A stretch of 10,243 nucleotides of DNA from Deltaproteobacteria bacterium (GTDB lineage: Bacteria; Desulfobacterota; UBA8473), in NCBI GenBank assembly GCA_030643245.1, contig DAOWME010000094.1, positions 1-10,243 of the forward strand, in the 5' to 3' direction. Positions 1 through 5,313 of the stretch are shown piece after piece. Under the pieces are notes generated by a model. That model did not search any database. It saw only the letters and a program-made list of their open reading frames with translations, and was not told the DNA's origin. Numbering within the stretch: position 1 is the stretch's first letter; every line of letters starts with the position of its first letter. The translations under genes were made by a program, and so were the position numbers.

Positions 1-13
1 GTTTGAGCGTTTT

Positions 14-124
14 AGTGAGCGTTAAGAAAGAACAGGGGGAAAGCCCCTTTTTTAGAATGTTTGTAGTTCCAAAACCTATAGGTTAAATTTAATAGCTATA
101 GAGTGTTCTTTCTTTATGCTCACT
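14..124. repeat. Palindromic AT-rich intergenic element with 21-base inverted ends
   Basis: Arms 14-34 and 104-124 are inverted copies of each other with 2 mismatches in 21 positions (both carry AGTGAGC and AAGAAAGAACA). They enclose 69 bases holding a perfect 12-bp palindrome AACCTATAGGTT (73-84), the palindrome TTAAATTTAA (84-93), and a small GC hairpin with a T tract. A direct 8-mer TGAGCGTT occurs at 4-11 and 16-23. The element lies downstream of ispG (minus strand), so it could be a termination or mRNA-end structure for ispG, or a small MITE/REP-like unit. No coding capacity is visible. Confidence 0.55.
34..53 (+). terminator. Weak rho-independent terminator candidate
   Basis: A 5-bp stem AGGGG/CCCCT with loop GAAAG is followed directly by six T residues (48-53). 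In this orientation it would end a plus-strand transcript that enters from before base 1. The stem is short, so termination may be inefficient. It sits inside the larger palindromic element, and the two structures would compete. Confidence 0.4.
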
Positions 125-220
125 TAGATGCGAGTTCTGCACGGGTTAAAATTTGACCACCGTTGAAGCAGCCATAATTTTAAAAGTGTAAACCGATATA
201 TGAAGGACGCCCCTCATTGC

Positions 221-1309
221 CTAACAGATTATGTCCGTAGTTGAACTCTCACGATCGCGAACCATTTCTTCGACCTCTCTTACGAATACATCGGCAAGCT
301 CTCTCTCTTTTACCTTCTTAACCGCCCTACCCTTCTGAAATAACAGCCCAAACCCTCTGCCACCGGCGATCCCGATATCGGCCTCTTTGGCCTCGCCGGG
401 TCCGTTGACTACACAACCCATTATGGCAACATTGAGAGGCTGCACAATATGAGCCAACCTTGCCTCAACCTCATTGGCCAGATGAATCACGTCTAATTCA
501 CACCTGCCGCAAGTAGGACACGAAATGAGGTTCACACCCCTCTCTCGGAGTCCTAATGCCTTAAGAATTCCGTATCCGGCCCGTACTTCCTCTGTTGGGA
601 CAGCTGTCAGCGATACCCGAATAGTGTCCCCAATTCCTTGATTGAGGAGTATGCCGATACCCACGGACGACTTGATCGTCCCGGAAAACGCAGTTCCAGC
701 CTCAGTAACACCCACATGAAGAGGGTAGTCTGTCTTTTTCGATATCAACCTATACGCCTCTATTGTATCCAAGACATTAGAGGCCTTGAGGGAGACCTTA
801 ATATCATGGAAGTCCAGAGACTCGAGAATGCCGATATGATTGAGGGCGCTCTCCACCATGGCCTCAGGTGTAGGATTGCCATACTTGGAAAGCAGCTCCT
901 TTTCTACAGAGCCGGAATTTACACCTATCCTTATGGGTATGCGTTTCCCCTTTGCGGCTTCCACTACAAGCCTGACCTTAGTCTTTCCACCGATATTACC
1001 TGGATTTATCCTTAAGCCGTCAACACCCTCTTCAATGGCGCGGAGGGCTAACCTGTAATCGAAGTGGATATCAGCTATCAGGGGTATTGAGATGCCTTTC
1101 TTGATCTCGCCCAACTTCTCTGCCGCATCGATGTCCGGAACGGCAACCCTTATGATATCGCAGCCTGCGGATTCCAGTCTGCGAATCTGGGATATAGTGG
1201 CCGCAGGATCCCTTGTATCGGTCTTCGTCATCGACTGAACCGTAATGGATGCCCCGCCACCAACCTTGACGCCGCCTATGGAGATCTGTCTTGTGATATT
1301 TCTTTTCAT
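221..1309 (-). CDS. ispG: 4-hydroxy-3-methylbut-2-en-1-yl diphosphate synthase (IspG/GcpE)
   Basis: This cytoplasmic enzyme of the MEP isoprenoid pathway reductively converts methylerythritol cyclodiphosphate to HMBPP with a [4Fe-4S] cluster. The product from the chosen start is 362 aa, close to the 372 aa of the E. coli protein. It has the N-terminal TIM-barrel half (VQSMTKTDTRD near 24-34, ADIHFDYR at 79-86, LRINPGNIG at 99-107) and the C-terminal cluster domain with CPTC (Cys264, Cys267), GCVVNGPGEA (Cys299) and Glu306, matching the cluster ligands known in the family. An open frame continues upstream to a GTG at 1393, but that GTG lies within a good promoter (between its -35 and -10) and its 28 extra residues have no family counterpart, so the ATG at 1307-1309 is preferred. 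No strong Shine-Dalgarno sequence is seen. The gene appears monocistronic, divergent from the AsmA-like gene. Confidence 0.97.
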   Translation of the reverse strand: MKRNITRQISIGGVKVGGGASITVQSMTKTDTRDPAATISQIRRLESAGCDIIRVAVPDIDAAEKLGEIKKGISIPLIADIHFDYRLALRAIEEGVDGLRINPGNIGGKTKVRLVVEAAKGKRIPIRIGVNSGSVEKELLSKYGNPTPEAMVESALNHIGILESLDFHDIKVSLKASNVLDTIEAYRLISKKTDYPLHVGVTEAGTAFSGTIKSSVGIGILLNQGIGDTIRVSLTAVPTEEVRAGYGILKALGLRERGVNLISCPTCGRCELDVIHLANEVEARLAHIVQPLNVAIMGCVVNGPGEAKEADIGIAGGRGFGLLFQKGRAVKKVKERELADVFVREVEEMVRDRESSTTDIIC

Positions 1310-1373
1310 GACCCATTCGCACCGGAAAACGGGAGATGGAGAATTGACCGTAAGTCCTCTTAAAAGAGAGCAA

Positions 1374-1403
1374 AATATAACATCCCGTGCCACGCTAAGT
1401 CAA
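1374..1403 (-). promoter_or_regulatory. Proximal ispG promoter
   Basis: On the minus strand TTGACT (1398-1403) and TATATT (1374-1379) are 18 bases apart, each matching the sigma70 consensus at 5 of 6 positions. Transcription would start near 1367, giving a leader of about 58 bases before the ATG at 1309. A small dyad CTCTT-AA-AAGAG (1357-1368) lies at the expected start site. The position rules against translation starting at 1393. Confidence 0.6.
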
Positions 1404-1424
1404 GGAGAAAAGGCTGCTTTAGGC

Positions 1425-1453
1425 TTGACCGCCTCAACCTCCTGGTATATAGT
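1425..1453 (+). promoter_or_regulatory. Promoter for the AsmA-like gene
   Basis: TTGACC (1425-1430) and TATAGT (1448-1453) are separated by the ideal 17 bases; each box matches consensus at 5 of 6 positions. Transcription would begin near 1460 and produce a leader of about 234 bases that runs through repeat R1 and two hairpins before the start codon at 1694. Its -35 lies about 22 bases from the -35 of the divergent ispG promoter, so the two could interfere or share a regulator. Confidence 0.55.
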
Positions 1454-1544
1454 TGCCACGTTTTGTCTTGTCCTAACCCCACATCTAAATTGTAGTTCAC
1501 CTCTCAAAGGAGACGAGACTATCTGCACTCGAATGATAAGTGAG

Positions 1545-1595
1545 GTAACTAGATAGTATAGGAAATCCCATTTTTTAGTCAATTATATCAATTAG
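1545..1595 (-). repeat. Repeat R1, copy 1, with embedded minus-strand promoter
   Basis: This 51-base segment matches 5146-5196 in direct orientation with 3 mismatches; the stretch 1555-1595 differs at only one base. Read on the minus strand it holds TTGACT (1577-1582), a 16-base spacer and TATACT (1555-1560), a near-consensus sigma70-type promoter facing ispG. It could act as a distal ispG promoter with a leader of about 240 bases, and it converges on the AsmA promoter. It also contains two tandem TCAATTA motifs 9 bases apart on the plus strand. Confidence 0.7.
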
Positions 1596-1602
1596 TTTCT
1601 GA

Positions 1603-1625
1603 CTGTGTGTGCTAATCACTCACAG
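1603..1625 (+). other. Leader hairpin 1 upstream of the AsmA-like gene
   Basis: CTGTGTGTG (1603-1611) pairs with CACTCACAG (1617-1625) with one internal T-T mismatch and a 5-base loop. It lies in the predicted 5' leader of the AsmA-like mRNA, 69 bases before the start codon. No T tract follows, so it is not a canonical terminator. Confidence 0.45.
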
Positions 1626-1631
1626 CTGGTA

Positions 1632-1668
1632 AGCTGTTAAGCTAAACAGACTTAACGGCTTAACAGCT
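1632..1668 (+). other. Leader hairpin 2 upstream of the AsmA-like gene
   Basis: AGCTGTTAAGC (1632-1642) and GCTTAACAGCT (1658-1668) form a perfect 11-bp stem around a 15-base loop. Within it, GTTAAG (1636-1641) can alternatively pair with CTTAAC (1651-1656), so two mutually exclusive folds exist. The right arm overlaps repeat R2 and ends 25 bases before the ATG at 1694. The gene lacks a clear Shine-Dalgarno sequence, so this structure may affect translation; that is inference. Confidence 0.5.
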
Positions 1669-1684
1669 AATAGCTAATAGCTCG
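1657..1684 (+). repeat. Repeat R2, copy 1, with tandem heptamer
   Basis: The 14-mer GGCTTAACAGCTAA (1657-1670) recurs exactly at 5234-5247, and both copies continue into an AGCTCG motif (1679-1684 here, 5249-5254 there). In this copy the 7-base unit CTAATAG is repeated in tandem (1666-1682). R2 lies downstream of R1 at both sites. Confidence 0.5.
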
Positions 1685-1693
1685 AAGTTACTA

Positions 1694-4600
1694 ATGCCCT
1701 TCAGAAAACGAAATATCATATTTATCTCATTCCTTGTGCTCCTGCTCCTTGCAGTAGCATCTGTTTTGTTCCTCAATAACTTCCTGCAAAACCCGTCTAT
1801 CCGGCGCTATGTATTGGGCGAAATATCTTCGGCTATCGGGCATGAGGTTCACACAAGCAAGATACAGGTTAACTTGTGGAGTGGCCTCGGGATTGGCGCC
1901 GATGATTTCGAGGTGAGACCGGGGTCTGGTCTTCAAAAGATTACTGCGTCAAAAATCGCAGTCTCCCTTGACGCACGAAAACTCATTAGAGGAAAAGTAG
2001 TTCCCACGCGCGTTTTCCTCCTTCGTCCCCGGGTTGAACTGGTAATGGAGGATGGCGGGCACATTTCGAAAGACGTAAAAGGCCTCGATTTTGGGGAGCT
2101 GTTGGGAAAAACGTTGGCAGGGTTTCAGTCCGTTAGATTGGAAGACGGACAGATTTCCATCAGAGGTTTCCCCATTATATTTGAAGAGCTTAACGCTGAT
2201 ATATGGCGTAAATCCGGGGGCCCGCCCAAACTTGGGTTGCGCCTGCGTGCAAAGGCCGGATTCAGGAACGAGAATGTCCCCTTTATAGTGAGAGGGACCA
2301 TTGCACAGGAGGTTACGGCAGAAGACAATACCCTTGCAGACATAACCCTAAAGACAGAGGATGTCCCGTTATCGTGGATACCCTGGCCTGTGTGCCTGCC
2401 TGTGAGCAACGGGCATGCGAGAGCCCTTGTGAAATTCAAGATGAAGCTGAATGGGTCGATATCGGCCGAGGGGAAGATCACTGCAAAGGATCTCTCTTTC
2501 CGCATTGATCAGGAGGAAAGAACAAAGGGTTATCTTCTGCCGCATCTCTCTCTCGACTTTCAGTCACTATACTCCGAAAGGGTCTTGCAGCTTTCTTCCT
2601 TGCTGCTGAAAGCCGATGACCTCTCCCTCAAAGCGGATTCCGAGCTTGATTTTCGATGCAACCCGGACTTCCATCTGGCCCTGCGCCTTTATGGCCCCCC
2701 TATGCCTCTCGACACCTTTAAAAAGATCTTCCCGACCCCTCTCCTGCCGCAGTGGCTTGAAACCCGATTATTCCCCATTTTCAGGGGTGGGAAGGTACGT
2801 ACCGACCTCTTTTCTCTGAATGGATCCCTCGATCAAATCAAGTCCTTGAACCTGCCCGAGAACGCAGGCATTCTCTCATTGCGACTGACGTTCATCAATA
2901 TGGGAATGCTCGAAGAGGGGAGTTTCTTGCCCCTTAGTGATGTCTCAGGAGAACTGAGTATTGAGAAGGGATCTCTCCTAATTTCAGGGGCAAGGGCCGA
3001 TTTTGTTGATTCCGTTATCAACGATTTTTCTCTGAAGATCCCCTGCCTTTACGCAAAGGACCTATCATACTTCGTTTCAGCGGATGGCACCTTTGAACTC
3101 AATGACCTTAAGCAACAGTCCCTATTAGATCTAACCCCTGTTAACCTGCGGAACTGGTGTCAGGGGCTCGAATCCGTATCCGGTAAAGTACATGCAAGGA
3201 TTCACGCTGAGTACAGGGATAGATGGAACTATCCCATAATGCAAAAAGGCGAATTCCGATTTGAGGGTTGTTCCATCGTCCACAATAAATTATCTTTACC
3301 CCTCTACCCGGATAAGGCAAGGTTGTGGGCCGAAGAAGAAAAGAAGCAGGGGTTTCAGGGCACAGGCCTATGGGGTAAATCCTGGTTTCGCGTCTCGGGG
3401 TCAGCAGGGACTTCATGGGAGAGTCTTGACCTGAAAGTGGTTGCACGGGCAGATATGAATGAGGTCATGGCCCGTTTCTGTCAGGTTTATCAAAAAAAGA
3501 TGGATCAATTCCCTGTGAAATTTCACAAACACATAGACTGCCGGTTCTCTTTGATACGGGAAGATGGGTTCTGGTCAAGTCAAGGGGAGGTTGACCCTGA
3601 AGGGATCACCATTGATACATCTTCTATTGCCGCGGATCTTCCGGGGGCAGAAAACAGTATACACTTCAAGGTTGATCTTTCCCCCGGAGAAAGAATCAAT
3701 CTCAGGTATTTTCTATGTTCTTTGGGAGAGTCTTCCTTCAGTCTATCCGGTTCTTACGATTTGAAGGATGAGGAACCTCTAAGACTAAACGTCTCTACCG
3801 GGTCACTCGCCCTGGAAGATCTGGGTGTTCGAATCAAGGAGACGAACTCGCCGGTGAAGGGAACCATCAGGTGTGGAGTTGAGGTCAGTACCTCCGTGAG
3901 AAACCCTGAAGAAACCTGGGTGACTGGAGAGGTGGAAGCCGTAGACATCTCATTTTTCTCGAATGCGATGCCGTCACCTCTTAGAGACGGTGAGATCGCA
4001 CTGAGATTTTCCGGGAAAGAGGTCTCTTTGGAAACCCTGGGATTCCGTGTGGGTCATAGCGATGTCCGTATTAGGGGCCGTTTGGAGGGATGGGACAGGG
4101 TCAGTGGAAGGCTTACCCTCGACAGCGAATACCTGGATCTTTCCGATTTCTGGAAGAAGAAGCCCTGCTTACTTCCCAAGGAAATGAGTTCTGGTTTGAG
4201 TTCTTTCATAACCAGATGCGACCTGAGACTGAAGCTAAAAGTCTCCAAGGGCCGATGGAAAAATATGGTTTACGGGCCGGTGGAAGCAGAGTGTGCATTT
4301 CGGTCCGGACATTTTCACGTAGAGCGGGCCAGGGCCAAGGTAGGGGATGGTTTGTTGCTTGTCAAGGGTAATGTAAAGACCGGAAAGACCCCTGAATTAG
4401 CTTTTGCAAGCTACATCAAGCTTACAGGCGATCCTTTGAAGGCAGTGCTTAAAAACCTTGATCTTGAGAAATACCTCGATCTCACCGACGTTCTCCTGAC
4501 CACTGATAAACCTGTTTTTATGAAGGGGAGGAATAAGGAGGAACTTATCTCAAGCCTCACAGGGAGTATAAACATCCTTCTGGAGAAGGGCAAGATAATG

Positions 4601-5149
4601 AAGTCTAATGTTATCTATAAGATCCTGGAGTTTCTTAGTCTCAAGAATGTCATCACGAGAAAACCTCCGGACCTTTCAAAAGAGGGGTTCTATTTTGATA
4701 GCATTGAAGGTCACGCCACCCTCAATGCGGGCATCCTTGAAGCTACTGACGTCGTAATGAAGAGTCCCGTATTCAACTCCGTCGGCAAAGGAACGATCGA
4801 TTTGAACAAGAAGGAAGTGGATCTAGACCTGGGGGTGGCGCCCCTCGGTACACTTGACTCACTGGTCAGCAAAATCCCGATCGTAGGCTACATCTTGACA
4901 GGAAAGAAAAAAACGCTACTCACCTTCTACTTCAAGGTAACAGGGACGTTAGGAAAACCCAAAGTCCGGTACGTCCCCTTCAACAGCCTTCCAAAGAGCC
5001 TGCTGGGATACTTCAAACGTCTCTTCCTTACACCGGGACATCTTTATGAGAGGATGTTGGGGATCAAAGAATACTTTACAATAAAGCCTCCCCCGAGGCC
5101 TGCCGGAGAACTCGAATTCAAGATGCCGCAAGGACCCCGGCAGGAGTAA
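1694..5149 (+). CDS. AsmA/YhdP-like envelope protein, putative intermembrane lipid-transport bridge
   Basis: The 1151-aa product has a short basic N-terminus (MPFRKRN) and one hydrophobic helix at about 7-31, then a long, beta-strand-rich periplasmic region, which is the topology of AsmA-family proteins anchored in the inner membrane. The segment just after the helix (about 32-115) resembles the AsmA N-terminal domain. The C-terminal part (about 970-1095), with a GTIDLNKKEVDLDL strand pair and the IPIVGYILTGKK and FKVTGTLGKPKV motifs, resembles the AsmA-like C-terminal region shared with YhdP. In E. coli, YhdP, TamB and YdbH are large groove proteins that move phospholipids to the outer membrane; the same role here is inference from family and length. 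The ATG at 1694 gives a complete membrane anchor, though only a weak ribosome site precedes it. The gene appears monocistronic, and its TAA lies inside repeat R1 copy 2. TamB-like identity is less likely because no TamB C-terminal domain is seen. Confidence 0.88.
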   Translation: MPFRKRNIIFISFLVLLLLAVASVLFLNNFLQNPSIRRYVLGEISSAIGHEVHTSKIQVNLWSGLGIGADDFEVRPGSGLQKITASKIAVSLDARKLIRGKVVPTRVFLLRPRVELVMEDGGHISKDVKGLDFGELLGKTLAGFQSVRLEDGQISIRGFPIIFEELNADIWRKSGGPPKLGLRLRAKAGFRNENVPFIVRGTIAQEVTAEDNTLADITLKTEDVPLSWIPWPVCLPVSNGHARALVKFKMKLNGSISAEGKITAKDLSFRIDQEERTKGYLLPHLSLDFQSLYSERVLQLSSLLLKADDLSLKADSELDFRCNPDFHLALRLYGPPMPLDTFKKIFPTPLLPQWLETRLFPIFRGGKVRTDLFSLNGSLDQIKSLNLPENAGILSLRLTFINMGMLEEGSFLPLSDVSGELSIEKGSLLISGARADFVDSVINDFSLKIPCLYAKDLSYFVSADGTFELNDLKQQSLLDLTPVNLRNWCQGLESVSGKVHARIHAEYRDRWNYPIMQKGEFRFEGCSIVHNKLSLPLYPDKARLWAEEEKKQGFQGTGLWGKSWFRVSGSAGTSWESLDLKVVARADMNEVMARFCQVYQKKMDQFPVKFHKHIDCRFSLIREDGFWSSQGEVDPEGITIDTSSIAADLPGAENSIHFKVDLSPGERINLRYFLCSLGESSFSLSGSYDLKDEEPLRLNVSTGSLALEDLGVRIKETNSPVKGTIRCGVEVSTSVRNPEETWVTGEVEAVDISFFSNAMPSPLRDGEIALRFSGKEVSLETLGFRVGHSDVRIRGRLEGWDRVSGRLTLDSEYLDLSDFWKKKPCLLPKEMSSGLSSFITRCDLRLKLKVSKGRWKNMVYGPVEAECAFRSGHFHVERARAKVGDGLLLVKGNVKTGKTPELAFASYIKLTGDPLKAVLKNLDLEKYLDLTDVLLTTDKPVFMKGRNKEELISSLTGSINILLEKGKIMKSNVIYKILEFLSLKNVITRKPPDLSKEGFYFDSIEGHATLNAGILEATDVVMKSPVFNSVGKGTIDLNKKEVDLDLGVAPLGTLDSLVSKIPIVGYILTGKKKTLLTFYFKVTGTLGKPKVRYVPFNSLPKSLLGYFKRLFLTPGHLYERMLGIKEYFTIKPPPRPAGELEFKMPQGPRQE

Positions 5150-5196
5150 CTCGAAAGTATAGGAAACCCCATTTTTTAGTCAATTATATCAATTAG
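5146..5196 (-). repeat. Repeat R1, copy 2, overlapping the AsmA-like stop codon
   Basis: Direct copy of 1545-1595 with 3 mismatches in 51. The TAA stop of the AsmA-like gene (5147-5149) lies at its left end. The minus-strand promoter is kept: TTGACT (5178-5183), 16 bases, TATACT (5156-5161); the single difference in the inner 41 bases falls in the spacer. From here transcription would run antisense into the 3' end of the AsmA-like gene. Confidence 0.7.
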
Positions 5197-5229
5197 GGGC
5201 GGGGCCGAAATAACTTCCTCAAGTTGGCG
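5195..5229 (+). repeat. Repeat R3, copy A (downstream of the peptidase gene)
   Basis: This 35-base element matches the reverse complement of 8400-8434 with 2 mismatches; 27 consecutive bases (5203-5229) are identical. The two copies flank the M16C peptidase gene as inverted repeats. The core holds a dyad AACTTCCTCAAGTT (5212-5225), which could form a small hairpin or bind a dimeric protein. It abuts R1 copy 2. Confidence 0.7.
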
Positions 5230-5233
5230 TTCA

Positions 5234-5266
5234 GGCTTAACAGCTAACAGCTCGCCCGAAGGGCGC
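5234..5266. repeat. Repeat R2, copy 2, with short GC hairpin
   Basis: GGCTTAACAGCTAA (5234-5247) equals 1657-1670. Relative to copy 1 it lacks one tandem heptamer and gains a CGCCC-GAA-GGGCG hairpin (5253-5265). This is the only strong stem in the convergent interval between the AsmA-like gene and the peptidase gene, but no T tract follows on either strand, so I do not call it an intrinsic terminator. Confidence 0.45.
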
Positions 5267-5313
5267 TAACTCGACGGAAATCCGTTATCTTGGCAATGGA
5301 CATCCCTGCCGAG

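Noticed and set aside
638..1015. 125-codon plus-strand frame opposite ispG
   Set aside because: It is a shadow of ispG with no independent support.
1310..1393. N-terminal extension of ispG from a GTG at 1393
   Set aside because: The GTG lies between the -35 and -10 boxes of the predicted promoter and the extra 28 residues have no counterpart in the family.
1400..1582. 60-codon minus-strand frame starting in repeat R1
   Set aside because: It would start with TTG in the -35 box of the R1 promoter, and has no family features; the repeat explains the sequence.
1657..1684. Tandem short units considered as a CRISPR-like array
   Set aside because: The unit is only 7 bases, repeated about twice, with no spacers.
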